Below, piece by piece: positions 14,865 to 24,058 of a DNA stretch of 33,580 bases; within the stretch, counting starts at the first letter, position 1, and every line of letters starts with the position of its first letter. Source of the DNA: Bacteroidia bacterium (GTDB taxonomy: Bacteria > Bacteroidota > Bacteroidia > Bacteroidales > Azobacteroidaceae); the NCBI GenBank assembly GCA_025999255.1, contig BNXB01000009.1:1-33580 (forward strand), in the 5' to 3' direction. The notes under the pieces were generated by a model, which was not told where the DNA came from, ran no database searches, and was given only the letters and a program-made list of their open reading frames with translations. Both the position numbers and the translations under genes were made by a program.

Positions 14865-16664
14865 ATGCAGAATTTAAGAAATATTGCAATCATAGCCCAT
14901 GTCGATCACGGGAAGACAACTTTAGTAGATAAAATGCTGTTAGCGGGTAAATTATTCCGCGACGACAAAACCGACCTTGATCAATTTTTGGACAGCAATG
15001 ATTTGGAAAGAGAACGAGGAATCACTATTTTGGCTAAAAACGTTTCAATCAATTATAAAGATACAAAAATCAATATCATTGATACCCCTGGTCACGCTGA
15101 TTTCGGAGGTGAAGTGGAACGGGTACTGAATATGGCAGACGGTTGCCTGTTACTCGTAGATGCTTTTGAAGGCCCTATGCCTCAAACACGTTTTGTACTG
15201 CAAAAAGCTGTCAATCTGGGCTTAAAGCCCATTGTAGTCATCAATAAAGTCGATAAACCCAACTGCAGGCCGGAAGAAGTAGAAGAAATGGTTTTCGACC
15301 TCATGTTCAACCTGGGAGCCAGTGAAGAGCAGTTGGACTTCCCTACCATTTACGGTTCGGCCAAACAGGGTTGGATGTCGGACGATTGGAAAACCCCTTC
15401 GGAGAATATATTCCCACTACTTGATACCATAATAGAACATATTCCTGCTCCGACAATACTGGAAGGAGCGCCTCAAATGCAAGTTACATCCCTGGATTAT
15501 TCCAACTATGTAGGACGTATTGCCGTAGGGCGTATTCATCGTGGAGAATTCCGGGAAGGAATGGACGTTATGCTTTGTAAACGCGATGGCAGTATTCTGA
15601 AGTCCAGAATAAAAGAACTGGATGTATTTGAAGGACTTGGACGTACAAAAGTAACATCCGCACAATCCGGAGATATCTGCGCCCTGATTGGGATTGAAAA
15701 TTTTGAAATCGGAGATACAATTACCGATTTGGAACACCCGGAAGCTCTACCCCCTATCGCTATCGATGAGCCGACCATGTCGATGTTATTTACCATCAAC
15801 GACTCTCCGTTTTTCGGCAAAGACGGCAAATACGTCACCTCACGGCATATATACGACCGGCTGATGAAAGAACTGGATAAAAACCTGGCGCTCAGAGTAG
15901 AACTATCCGATTCGGCAGATGCCTGGAACGTTTACGGCAGGGGAATATTACACCTCTCTATATTAATTGAGACCATGCGTCGCGAAGGTTTCGAATTACA
16001 AGTAGGCCAACCCCAGGTTATCATCAAAGAAATTGGCGGAGAAAAATGTGAACCGGTAGAACAACTAACCATTAATCTTCCGGAAGAATCATCCAGTAAA
16101 ATTATCGATATAGTCACCCGCCGTAAAGGAGAGATGCAATCCATGGAACGTAAGGGAGACCGGATACACCTGGAATTTATCATTCCTTCACGTGGAATTA
16201 TCGGGTTGACAAATAATGTATTAACAGTATCCGCCGGAGAAGCAGTCATGGCGCATCGTTTTCTGGAATATCAGCCCTGGAAAGGAGAAATCGAAAAACG
16301 TCAAAACGGTTCCATTATCGCCATGGAAACCGGTAACGCATTTGCTTACGCTCTTGATAAACTACAAGACCGTGGCAAATTCTTTATCGACCCGCAAACA
16401 GATGTCTATGCCGGACAAATTGTAGGTGAACATACCAAAGAAGGAGATTTGGTAGTAAATGTAACAAAGTCGAAGAAACTAACCAATGTCAGGGCCTCCG
16501 GTTCGGACGATAAAGTCCGGCTGGCCCCTCCCATCATCTTCAGTCTCGAACAGGCGCTCGAATACATCAAAGAAGATGAATATGTAGAATTAACGCCGAA
16601 CTCCATACGCCTACGGAAAATTATACTGGACGAAAATGAGCGTAAAAGGCAGGCAAAAAAATGA
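14865..16664 (+). CDS. typA: Translational GTPase TypA/BipA
   Basis: 599 residues from the start MQNLRNIAIIAHVDHGKT; an ATG nine codons upstream (14838) is in frame but would extend past the usual family start. It is a ribosome-binding GTPase related to EF-G, acting in ribosome assembly and stress or cold adaptation. G1 AHVDHGKT, the switch I region ERERGITILAKN, G3 DTPGHADFGGEVERVL and G4 NKVDKP are intact. Domain II, the EF-G-like domains III/V (RREGFELQVGQPQVI) and the TypA C-terminal domain (KLTNVRASGSDDKVRLAPP) follow. The leader carries a possible attenuator. Confidence 0.97.
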   Translation: MQNLRNIAIIAHVDHGKTTLVDKMLLAGKLFRDDKTDLDQFLDSNDLERERGITILAKNVSINYKDTKINIIDTPGHADFGGEVERVLNMADGCLLLVDAFEGPMPQTRFVLQKAVNLGLKPIVVINKVDKPNCRPEEVEEMVFDLMFNLGASEEQLDFPTIYGSAKQGWMSDDWKTPSENIFPLLDTIIEHIPAPTILEGAPQMQVTSLDYSNYVGRIAVGRIHRGEFREGMDVMLCKRDGSILKSRIKELDVFEGLGRTKVTSAQSGDICALIGIENFEIGDTITDLEHPEALPPIAIDEPTMSMLFTINDSPFFGKDGKYVTSRHIYDRLMKELDKNLALRVELSDSADAWNVYGRGILHLSILIETMRREGFELQVGQPQVIIKEIGGEKCEPVEQLTINLPEESSSKIIDIVTRRKGEMQSMERKGDRIHLEFIIPSRGIIGLTNNVLTVSAGEAVMAHRFLEYQPWKGEIEKRQNGSIIAMETGNAFAYALDKLQDRGKFFIDPQTDVYAGQIVGEHTKEGDLVVNVTKSKKLTNVRASGSDDKVRLAPPIIFSLEQALEYIKEDEYVELTPNSIRLRKIILDENERKRQAKK

Positions 16665-16726
16665 ATTAAGACCGTTAAAGAAAGTGAAAAGAATTAAAAT
16701 ACAACATCGTTATATTGTAACTTAAT

Positions 16727-16734
16727 TATCTTTG
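16727..16734 (+). promoter_or_regulatory. Bacteroidetes -7 box for the tldD-pmbA pair
   Basis: TATCTTTG matches TAnnTTTG, 25 bp before the ATG at 16759. It overlaps an in-frame TTG at 16732, which argues against that TTG as the start codon. Confidence 0.65.
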
Positions 16735-16758
16735 TTGCAAATTATTAATACACACAGT

Positions 16759-18270
16759 ATGAAACGACGAGATTTTCTAAAAACCGGGGGCATAGTAACT
16801 ATCGGCGCTGTTGCTTTTCCTCAAATTATCCAGTCACAAATTACTAATCGTAAAGAAGATTTACCTAAAATGCTGAACCACTTTGGAGTTACAGAAGCCG
16901 ACTTACGCAAAGTCATGGCTGCCGCATTGGAAAAAGGAGGCGATTACGCCGACCTGTATTTTGAACACACATTCAATAATTACCTGGCTTTGCAGGATGG
17001 CGCGGTAAACCGTGCCGGTTCGAATATCGACTATGGAGTCGGGATTCGCGTTGTTTCAGGAGATCAAACCGGTTATGCTTTCGTAGAAAGCACCTCCATG
17101 GAAGATATGATCAATGCTGCACGCACAGCTTCCCGTATAGCTTCGGGTTCCGCAAAAACACCGCCGGTGAAAATTGACGAGAAAGTATTCAAAAACCACT
17201 ACCCGATCGTTAAATCCTGGGAAGATGTTACTATACAGGCTAAAATGCCTTATTTGCAAAAGCTCAACGACCGGATTTTCGAACTTGATAAACGTGTGAC
17301 CAAGGTCAATGCATCCATGAACGATTCCACTTCTTATATCTTATATTACAACTCGGAAGGAACTTTATGTCATGATTACCGGCCTATGGCCATCCTTTCC
17401 GGATTTTGTATCATGCAACAGGATGGAAAAATAGAAAATGCATACTCATCCCGTGCAGCACGAAAAGATATCAGCTTCCTGACAGATGAAGTGGTGGAAA
17501 CCATAGCCCAGGAAGCAGTAAAAAATACAGCTCTGCTGTTCAACGCAGTAAAACCGAAAGGCGGAGAAATGCCGGTGGTAATGGGAGCCGGAGGTTCCGG
17601 AATTTTACTCCACGAAGCTATCGGACATGCTTTTGAAGCAGATTTCAACCGTAAGAAAACATCGATTTTTTCCGATAAACTAGGGAAGAAAGTATGTGAC
17701 GAACATATCAATGTCGTCGATGACGGTTTAATCGATTATGACCGTGGTTCTATTAACTTCGATGACGAAGGTATAACCGGACAACGTACTTATATTGTAA
17801 AAAACGGCATTCTTAACTCCTACCTTCACGACCGGATCAGCGCTAAGCATTATGGTGTCGCTCCGACAGGAAACGGACGCAGGCAGTCGTTTCGTTACGT
17901 TCCTATTCCCCGTATGCGTTGCACCTACATGGAAAACGGGAACTACACGGAAGAAGAAATCATTACCAATGTTAAACAAGGTGTTTTTGTTGATAATTTC
18001 ACCAACGGACAAGTACAAATTGGTGCCGGCGACTTCACATTCTTTGTGAAAAGCGGCTATCTGATCGAAAACGGGAAGCTGACTCAGCCGATTAAAGACA
18101 TTAACATCATCGGTAACGGACCGAAAGCCTTGGCTGATATCACCATGGTGAGTAATAACCTGAAAATTGACCAGGGAGCCTGGACCTGTGGAAAAGACGG
18201 GCAGGGAATGCCGGTTTCACAAGGCTTACCGTCTGTCCTGGTTAAACAATTAACCGTTGGAGGACAATAA
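16759..18270 (+). CDS. tldD: TldD/PmbA-family metalloprotease, TldD-type, Tat-exported
   Basis: 503 residues. The start MKRRDFLKTGG is a twin-arginine signal (RRDFLK) followed by a hydrophobic stretch, so folded export through Tat is likely. The zinc site HEAIGH is at residues 285-290, the HExxxH motif of the TldD subunit. A further conserved region is GVFVDNFTNGQVQIGAGDFTF. TldD forms a heterodimeric protease with TldE (PmbA), which degrades unfolded peptides and, in Enterobacteria, matures microcin B17. The partner gene follows 27 bp downstream. Confidence 0.92.
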   Translation: MKRRDFLKTGGIVTIGAVAFPQIIQSQITNRKEDLPKMLNHFGVTEADLRKVMAAALEKGGDYADLYFEHTFNNYLALQDGAVNRAGSNIDYGVGIRVVSGDQTGYAFVESTSMEDMINAARTASRIASGSAKTPPVKIDEKVFKNHYPIVKSWEDVTIQAKMPYLQKLNDRIFELDKRVTKVNASMNDSTSYILYYNSEGTLCHDYRPMAILSGFCIMQQDGKIENAYSSRAARKDISFLTDEVVETIAQEAVKNTALLFNAVKPKGGEMPVVMGAGGSGILLHEAIGHAFEADFNRKKTSIFSDKLGKKVCDEHINVVDDGLIDYDRGSINFDDEGITGQRTYIVKNGILNSYLHDRISAKHYGVAPTGNGRRQSFRYVPIPRMRCTYMENGNYTEEEIITNVKQGVFVDNFTNGQVQIGAGDFTFFVKSGYLIENGKLTQPIKDINIIGNGPKALADITMVSNNLKIDQGAWTCGKDGQGMPVSQGLPSVLVKQLTVGGQ

Positions 18271-18297
18271 ATTTTTAACTTTTAATTTTTCATTGAA

Positions 18298-19617
18298 ATG
18301 ATTTCACAAGAACATAAAGATTTAGCGCGCTGGGCCATGAAATATGCTCTCGGCAAGGGTTGTTCGGATGCCCGTGTTTCCGTTTATTCCGGGACAAATA
18401 ATTCATTCGATTATCGGGATACACAATTGGAAAAACTGGAACAGTCTTCTGAAAATGGTTTGAGTATTCAACTCTATGTGGACGGACGTTATGCCAGTTA
18501 TTCCACGAACCGACTGGATAAAAAAGAACTGGAACGTTTTATTGCCAATGGTATCGAAGCAACCCGGTTCCTGGCGAAGGACGAATTTCGTCAATTACCG
18601 AAACCCGAACGTTACTACAAAGGAGATGGTAAAGGTTTGGATATTTACGATAATCATTACAGCAAAGTCTCGGTCGATGATAAGATGGCATTGATTAAGG
18701 AAAATGCGGCAGAAGTATATGGCAAAGACGAACGTCTGATTTCCGTTACGGCAAGTTATTCCGACGGGATAAGCAGTTCGTTTATGATTATCAGTAACGG
18801 ATTCGAAGGTGAATCGGATACTACTTATTACAGTATTTCAGCCGAGACTTCCATGAAAGGCTCCGGAGATTCCAGACCTCAATCTTATTGGTATGATTCT
18901 GCCGTTTTCTGGGATAAACTCGAAAAAAACAATATCGGCAAAACAGCTTACGAGCGTACAGTACGTAAATTAGGACAAGAAAAAATCGAATCCGGAGTGT
19001 TTCCCATGCTAGTGGACAACACCCAGATTACACGCTTGCTTTCACCTATTATTTCTGCTACTTATGGAAATTCGATTCAACAAAAGAATTCATTCCTGAT
19101 AGACAAAGTTGGGGAAAAAATCATTTCCGATAAATTTACACTGATCGATGATCCCCATATTCCAGGAGCAAGAGGTTCCCGCTGGTTCGACGGAGAAGGT
19201 ATTGCTACTAAAAAACGTACCGTAATTGAAAACGGAGTATTGAAAATGTACTATATTGATACTTACAGCGGTCTTAAATTAAATATGGAACCAACGATCC
19301 AAGGTCCGTCATTGTTGAATTGCATACATGGAAATAAGAACTTCGATCAACTTCTGGCATCCGTAGAAAAAGGGATCTGGATTACCGGATTCAATGGAGG
19401 AAACAGCAATAGTACGACCGGCGATTTTTCATTCGGAATCGAAGGATTTCTGATCGAAAACGGAAAAGCAACGAAACCTCTGAATGAGATGAATATTACC
19501 GGAAATTTACTGGAATTATGGAAAAATATCATTGAAGTCGGAAATGACCCGAAATTGAATTCCTCTTGGAGAATTCCTTCAATCCTCTTCGATAAAGTGA
19601 ACTTTAGCGGAAAGTGA
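18298..19617 (+). CDS. TldD/PmbA-family protein, PmbA (TldE)-type subunit
   Basis: 439 residues. It lacks an HExxxH zinc motif, as expected for the TldE/PmbA partner, and has the family features: an N-terminal YALGKGCSDARVSVYSG segment, DDPHIPGARGSRWFDGEGIAT in the middle, and GVLKMYYIDTYSGLKLN near residue 320. The C-terminal part ends in the usual GNLLELWKNIIEVGND. There is no signal peptide, unlike its partner with a Tat signal, so either it is carried out with TldD or the pair is not co-localised. Same transcript as tldD (27-bp gap). Confidence 0.88.
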   Translation: MISQEHKDLARWAMKYALGKGCSDARVSVYSGTNNSFDYRDTQLEKLEQSSENGLSIQLYVDGRYASYSTNRLDKKELERFIANGIEATRFLAKDEFRQLPKPERYYKGDGKGLDIYDNHYSKVSVDDKMALIKENAAEVYGKDERLISVTASYSDGISSSFMIISNGFEGESDTTYYSISAETSMKGSGDSRPQSYWYDSAVFWDKLEKNNIGKTAYERTVRKLGQEKIESGVFPMLVDNTQITRLLSPIISATYGNSIQQKNSFLIDKVGEKIISDKFTLIDDPHIPGARGSRWFDGEGIATKKRTVIENGVLKMYYIDTYSGLKLNMEPTIQGPSLLNCIHGNKNFDQLLASVEKGIWITGFNGGNSNSTTGDFSFGIEGFLIENGKATKPLNEMNITGNLLELWKNIIEVGNDPKLNSSWRIPSILFDKVNFSGK

Positions 19618-19689
19618 TAGTATAGGAGTTACAAGGAATAACTCTTATAGGACTCCGTCTCGAACACCTTGTGGGAACCGGTAACTGAA

Positions 19690-21279
19690 CTAACCTTCTG
19701 CAATTACATCTGCTTTATCCGGTCCCCAGGGCTCCGGGGTGGATTCCGGATCAAACGGATTAAAGTAATTAATTCCTTTTTGATTCAGGTAGTGGAGAAA
19801 TTGTTTTATTTTCATTTCAAATTGGGGATAGTCTTTGGACTCAGGATTTGTCCATGCATCTTCCGCTATACCGGCCAAACGGGGAAATAACATGAAATAA
19901 AGGCGTTTCACATCGGCAACACGTTCGGTCCATAGACTGGCCTGCATACCCAAAATCCGGTCGGAATAATTAACAACCAGAGACGATATATTACCGGGAA
20001 AAGCATATATGGTTTGTAATGTATTGAATTTTGCACCCCAACGACGTCCTATTTTATGGGAATCATCCTGTACAAAATCAAAATAACAAGGAATCCTGGG
20101 AGTCATAATTACTTTAAAACCTTTTTCCAAAGCGGCAGTCAGTTGTTCCGGTTTATCATGCCTCCACCACATCACGACAGCCTTATCAGGAGTAATCCCG
20201 GAAGCAATTATCTCATCCCAGCCTATCATGATCCGGCCCTTACGGTTTACAATATCACAAGCTCTACGAATGAAATAATGTTCCAATCCTATTTCATTTT
20301 CCAAGCGGTTATCTTTAATAAACTGCTGTATTTCAGGATCCGTGTACCAGATTTTATTTCCGAAATGAACTTCATCTCCCCCGATATGAACATAAGGAGA
20401 CGGAAATAATTCTGCAATTTCGGTCATAACATCATCTATGAAGCGGTAAGTCGTTTCTTTTGCAGGATGAAAAGTAAAGCCTTCCCAACGTCCGGTTCCT
20501 CCGGCCGAAAGTTCCGGATAAGCGCGGGTTGCGGCAATAGCATGCCCCGGCATATCAATTTCCGGAATTACCATGATATGCCGTTCAGCCGCATAAGCAA
20601 CTATTTCACGAACTTCATCCTGGGTATAAAATTTCCGCGGAGCATTCCGGTCATGCCAATTGCCTGTCGCTCCTATTTCAGTCAATTTGGGATATTTTTT
20701 TATTTCGATTCGCCATCCCGGCTCGTCCGTCAGATGCCAATGAAAACGATTCATTTTCAAATATGCCATTACATCGAGGAGTTGCTTGACGACTTCCTTT
20801 CCAAAAAAATGACGGGATTCGTCCAGCATCATTCCCCTCCAGGAGTAACGCGGAGAATCTTTCATTGTCATCAACTTCAAACTAAGTCCTTCATCCGAAA
20901 CATTGAAAAATCGAATCAATGTCTGAACGGCATAAAACATGCCTGCAGGAGTAGCAGCCTCACAAGAAACGACTCCTTTATCGGCTGTAATAAAATACTC
21001 TTCCCCATTTAATTGGTTATTTTCCTTCAATACAATCTGATTCTTACCGGTATATTTTGTGCTTGTCTTAATACCACCTTTCACATAACTTTTAAGATAA
21101 CCGGCCAATACTTCAGCCTGTTTTTGTATCCGGAAGGACAAACAAACCACTTCTGTCCTGTTATTTACAATAAAATTCCCCTCCGAATATACAATTTTCT
21201 GAGGTTGAGGAATTATCTGAGCGTGCACGCACACGGAGCTCAAAACCAAAATGACGAATAAAAATAATCTTTGATACAT
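19690..21279 (-). CDS. Beta-N-acetylhexosaminidase (GH20)
   Basis: 529 residues with a signal peptide (about 1-20, cut after CVHA). A GH20b alpha/beta domain is at about 22-145 and the catalytic barrel at about 147-490. The catalytic pair is D302-E303 in VHIGGDEVHFG. Substrate-binding segments DESRHFF, NRFHWHLTDEPGWR and PEIDMPGHAIAA are all present. It removes terminal GlcNAc or GalNAc from glycans in the periplasm or outside the cell. Expression is probably from the minus-strand box at 21354-21361. It is the last core gene before the accessory block. Confidence 0.95.
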   Translation of the reverse strand: MYQRLFLFVILVLSSVCVHAQIIPQPQKIVYSEGNFIVNNRTEVVCLSFRIQKQAEVLAGYLKSYVKGGIKTSTKYTGKNQIVLKENNQLNGEEYFITADKGVVSCEAATPAGMFYAVQTLIRFFNVSDEGLSLKLMTMKDSPRYSWRGMMLDESRHFFGKEVVKQLLDVMAYLKMNRFHWHLTDEPGWRIEIKKYPKLTEIGATGNWHDRNAPRKFYTQDEVREIVAYAAERHIMVIPEIDMPGHAIAATRAYPELSAGGTGRWEGFTFHPAKETTYRFIDDVMTEIAELFPSPYVHIGGDEVHFGNKIWYTDPEIQQFIKDNRLENEIGLEHYFIRRACDIVNRKGRIMIGWDEIIASGITPDKAVVMWWRHDKPEQLTAALEKGFKVIMTPRIPCYFDFVQDDSHKIGRRWGAKFNTLQTIYAFPGNISSLVVNYSDRILGMQASLWTERVADVKRLYFMLFPRLAGIAEDAWTNPESKDYPQFEMKIKQFLHYLNQKGINYFNPFDPESTPEPWGPDKADVIAEG

Positions 21280-21353
21280 AATTTAAAGAATGCCGCTTCA
21301 TCTTTCAGTACTTCGCCCGGATGAATAGGGCGATATGAAATAACTCTCGGCTG

Positions 21354-21361
21354 CAAATGTA
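21354..21361 (-). promoter_or_regulatory. Bacteroidetes -7 box for the GH20 gene
   Basis: Reverse strand TACATTTG matches TAnnTTTG, 74 bp before the GH20 ATG. The leader would contain a CGCCC/GGGCG hairpin at 21314-21332. Confidence 0.55.
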
Positions 21362-21448
21362 GTAATTTCTTTGGGATTCCATGCATATTTTTTCCTTTTT
21401 TATCTGATAAAACACCCCTATTATGGAAAGGATAAATAAACTATCATT

Positions 21449-21502
21449 TTTTTCATCATATTCAATTTCAAATAATTTCAAAAATGCAAGATATTCTTCT
21501 TG
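21449..21502. repeat. 54-bp duplication of the transposase gene 3' end
   Basis: This stretch is identical over 54 bp and in the same orientation to 23534-23587, which lies inside the C-terminal coding part of the IS200/IS605-type transposase. Here it forms the end of the second PepE-like gene, read in a different frame, and it lies at the left edge of the accessory block. Confidence 0.9.
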
Positions 21503-22119
21503 GTTAGCGTTTCTACCTTATCGCCATCGACAACAATTACCTGATTGTTGCTAATCAGCCGCAAATCAAGCGTTTCCGAGTATACTACAACAATTTTTTC
21601 AGCTGCTTTCTTAAACGGAAAATTCGTACAGTGCGGAACAATATAGAAATCAAGAACTGACAGTGCAGAAAAGTCGCCGTTCAAATCGGGAGCGACTTTC
21701 GGATTATCCATAAATTTCACATATTCAATGTCTTTTGAAATAATCATTGACCCCGCAGATGCGCCGATATACAGTTTCCCCTTATTGATATGCTCAATGA
21801 TGAGTGTGTCCGCGCCTGTGCGTTTCAGTTCCTGCAAAAGGAAAAACGTATTGCCGCCTTCTACAAAAAGATAATCGGCATTGGAAATTTTGCTTACGAT
21901 TTCCTCGTAAGGGGCAGTTGAAACTTCTAATTCGTCGATGATTAGCCCAAGTTTTGCCAATGATTTTTTATCTGCACCGACAAAAAATGTTACCTTTTCG
22001 GGAACGCTTGCCGTTGGAATGAAAACGACTTTTTTACCCGAACATTCGTTGTTTGTAAAATCGGGCAACAAGTTTTGTACGCCCGAAAAATACGATGATA
22101 AAAACAGTTTTTTACTCAT
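21478..22119 (-). CDS. S51-family PepE-like peptidase (class I glutamine amidotransferase-like)
   Basis: 213 residues. The nucleophile is Ser121 in YIGASAGSMIISKD, preceded by the S51 pattern LFVEGGNTFFLLQEL, with a histidine in VPHCTNF. It is clearly of the PepE fold but divergent from the PepE at 10227-10931 and shorter. The last eight or so codons and the stop come from the 54-bp transposase-derived repeat, read out of the transposase frame, so the native C terminus has been replaced. It is first in the accessory block, 35 bp downstream of the RhuM gene. The substrate may differ from aspartyl dipeptides. Confidence 0.85.
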   Translation of the reverse strand: MSKKLFLSSYFSGVQNLLPDFTNNECSGKKVVFIPTASVPEKVTFFVGADKKSLAKLGLIIDELEVSTAPYEEIVSKISNADYLFVEGGNTFFLLQELKRTGADTLIIEHINKGKLYIGASAGSMIISKDIEYVKFMDNPKVAPDLNGDFSALSVLDFYIVPHCTNFPFKKAAEKIVVVYSETLDLRLISNNQVIVVDGDKVETLTKKNILHF

Positions 22120-22154
22120 AATTTCTATTTTTTTGCCTTTTCAGACGGTTGTCA

Positions 22155-23195
22155 TTAATTTTCAATTTGTTTTACACTTTCTTCCAACAGCAAAAAACGG
22201 TCAAAATCGCTTTCATAAAGTTGATCTTGCTCTATTCGATATTTTTCAAACTCCGTTTCGGCGTGTTGGCGGGCAATTCCCATCGAAATTCTGCCTGCAT
22301 TTTGCAGAAGTTCATATTTGTTGGCAAGCAAAACTTGGTCTAATTGTTGCGCCCAATCCTGCATTGTCATTGGGATTTTGCGTTTTGCCATACCTTCGGC
22401 AAAGTCAAGATAACCCGAAACCAACAGTTCCAATTCTTTTAATTCGTCTTTTTGTAAATAATTTTTTGCTACAACCACATCTGTTTTTTTGATTTTTCCT
22501 TTTGGCGCATCATTCCACGAAGTCAAGCCCATATTTTTCTTTTCGGCGTCGGCTCGGTGGTAAATCAGTTCGGCAGCCGTATTTTTTGTTATAGCCCAAT
22601 GCAATTTGTTTTGCACTTTTTTGAAAAACAGTTCTGTGATTTTTGCTGATGAATCATAATCAAGCGCGGTAGCATAAATATCGGTAACTTTCTGATAGAA
22701 TTTTCGTTCGGAAAGGCGAATTTCGCGGATTTTTTCTAATTGTTCTTCAAAATATTGGTCTGTCAGCACACCGCCTTTTTTGAAACGGTCGGAATCCATC
22801 ACCCAGCCTTTGATAGTATAATCTCGCGCAATTTGATTGACCCACTTGCGAAACTGCACCGCTCGCCCGCTGTTTACCTTGAAACCGATAGCGATAATCA
22901 TTTGTAAATCATAATGTTCCACATCACGAGCAACTTGTCTATTTCCTTCCATTTGAACTATTCGAAAAATTCGAATAGTTGCCGTATCACTCAATTCCTT
23001 GTCTTCAAAAATCTTTTTGATATGATAGTTAATTGTATGTACCTCCACATCATAAAGCGCAGCCAACATTTTTTGCGTGAGCCAAATGTTTTCATTTTCG
23101 TATCGAATTTCGATATTCTGATAATTTTCGCCCTTAGAAGCCACGAAAGTAAGGTATTCGGCAGCGGAAGATTTGATATTCGGTTGATTTGACAT
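22155..23195 (-). CDS. RhuM-family protein
   Basis: 346 residues matching the virulence-associated RhuM family: the N-terminal YQNIEIRYENENIWLTQKMLAALYDV helix-turn-helix-like part, HTINYHIKKIFEDKELSDTATIRIFRIVQMEGNRQVARDVEHYDL, then IIAIGFKVNSGRAVQFRKWVNQI. A helical C-terminal half follows. The first half resembles DNA-binding or phage-type Bro-N/KilA-like regulators; the biochemical role is not established. The family is common in mobile and defence-rich regions. The minus-strand promoter box is at 23243-23250. Confidence 0.88.
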   Translation of the reverse strand: MSNQPNIKSSAAEYLTFVASKGENYQNIEIRYENENIWLTQKMLAALYDVEVHTINYHIKKIFEDKELSDTATIRIFRIVQMEGNRQVARDVEHYDLQMIIAIGFKVNSGRAVQFRKWVNQIARDYTIKGWVMDSDRFKKGGVLTDQYFEEQLEKIREIRLSERKFYQKVTDIYATALDYDSSAKITELFFKKVQNKLHWAITKNTAAELIYHRADAEKKNMGLTSWNDAPKGKIKKTDVVVAKNYLQKDELKELELLVSGYLDFAEGMAKRKIPMTMQDWAQQLDQVLLANKYELLQNAGRISMGIARQHAETEFEKYRIEQDQLYESDFDRFLLLEESVKQIEN

Positions 23196-23242
23196 ATTTT
23201 TATTTACGTTTATTTTATGTAATTATGCTCATCTTTAGCCTG

Positions 23243-23250
23243 CAAAGTTA
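23243..23250 (-). promoter_or_regulatory. Bacteroidetes -7 box for the RhuM gene
   Basis: Reverse strand TAACTTTG matches TAnnTTTG, 48 bp before the RhuM ATG. Confidence 0.6.
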
Positions 23251-23263
23251 CGATTTTTTCAAT

Positions 23264-23353
23264 TTATTTAATTCCAATTTTTTGCAACATCCTTTCATAC
23301 ATCGCCGCTTTGCTTTTCAACTTCAACAGATAGGCACGCGAGGTGAAAGGGCG
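23264..23353 (-). pseudogene. C-terminal remnant of an unrecognised gene
   Basis: On the minus strand a frame after a stop at 23354-23356 reads 29 codons of protein-like sequence (FTSRAYLLKLKSKAAMYER then MLQKIGIK) to TAA at 23264. Composition and the charged helical pattern look like the end of a real protein, but there is no start. The RhuM promoter lies immediately downstream. I do not recognise the family. Confidence 0.35.
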
Positions 23354-23396
23354 TTAGTGGGTGGCGTTCTATGGATTGGGGGTCTGACATAATTTC

Positions 23397-23440
23397 TTTG
23401 CACGCTGATAATGCGGATTTAAGGGATTTACACAGATTTT
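23397..23440. repeat. CGCAGAT-type dispersed repeat, copy A
   Basis: Copy with the order TTTGCACG, GATAATGCGGATTTAAGGG, ATTTACACAGATTTT. It is diverged from the copies at 27241 and 28926 but has the same layout. It abuts the inverted repeat of the IS200-like unit at 23438. Confidence 0.75.
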
Positions 23441-24058
23441 GCCCGTTAGGGCATTCATATCAATAGGAAAATGTCCCGTACCGAACTAAAATCTCGTAGA
23501 GGTTTCACGTTATTCAATCGGTTTAAAAACATATTTTTCATCATATTCAATTTCAAATAATTTCAAAAATGCAAGATATTCTTCTTGAAATGTTCGTTTT
23601 TTATGGTGTTTTTCTTGTGTTTCAATGTAATTTGCAATGTCGGGAATTTGCGATTTTCCGTAACTGAACGCGCCAAAACCCTCTTGCCATGAAAATTTCC
23701 CCATTACCAAACTGTCGTTAATCCATAACGAAGAACTGCGTTTTATGTCAGCCATCAAATCTGACGGCGACTGTTTGGGCGACATACTTACCAATGCGTG
23801 AACATGGTCGGGCATTCCGCCTATTACGAGCAACTTATGTCCTTTGTTCGTAATTGTGCCTGTCATATATTTGTACAAATCGTCGTGCCAACGGCTTTGT
23901 ATCAACCCTAGCCGATTTTGAACGGCGAAAACGTAATGAATATAAATTTGTGTGTATGTGTTTGCCATATTTATAATGTGTTAAACCGTGAATCCCCTAC
24001 GGGGATTTGTTGTTGTGTTATACGTTTTTTCTATTGATATGAATGCCCTACGGGCAAA
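23438..24058 (-). mobile_element. IS200/IS605-like insertion unit bounded by inverted repeats
   Basis: The repeat at 23438-23466 (TTTGCCCGTTAGGGCATTC, then ATATCAATAG) is the reverse complement of 24031-24058 except for one extra T. The two flank the transposase gene. A further hairpin AATCCCC-TAC-GGGGATT lies at 23991-24007, upstream of the transposase start. True IS200 ends are subterminal hairpins rather than long terminal inverted repeats, so this could instead be a REP-type palindrome pair around a domesticated transposase. Confidence 0.6.
23510..23968 (-). CDS. IS200/IS605-family Y1 transposase
   Basis: 152 residues, the normal length for a TnpA-type HUH transposase. The start MANTYTQIYIHYVFAVQNR, the metal-binding HUH motif in GMPDHVHALVSM, the SSSLWINDSLV and FSWQEGFGAFSYG segments, and the catalytic-tyrosine helix IANYIETQEKHHKKRTF are all intact. 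No TnpB/IscB accessory gene is present. It may move its own unit as single-stranded DNA or act on nearby REP-like palindromes, as relatives of the RAYT group do. The frame appears complete and potentially active. 54 bp of its 3' end is copied at 21449-21502. Confidence 0.92.
   Translation of the reverse strand: MANTYTQIYIHYVFAVQNRLGLIQSRWHDDLYKYMTGTITNKGHKLLVIGGMPDHVHALVSMSPKQSPSDLMADIKRSSSLWINDSLVMGKFSWQEGFGAFSYGKSQIPDIANYIETQEKHHKKRTFQEEYLAFLKLFEIEYDEKYVFKPIE

Noticed and set aside
20467..21012. Plus-strand ORF of 181 codons
   Set aside because: It is the antisense shadow of the well-supported GH20 gene.
21300..21480. Second attachment site matching the tRNA-Arg 3' end
   Set aside because: I looked for the T-arm and acceptor sequence of the tRNA near the left edge of the block and found no match; the only structure there is a CGCCC/GGGCG hairpin.
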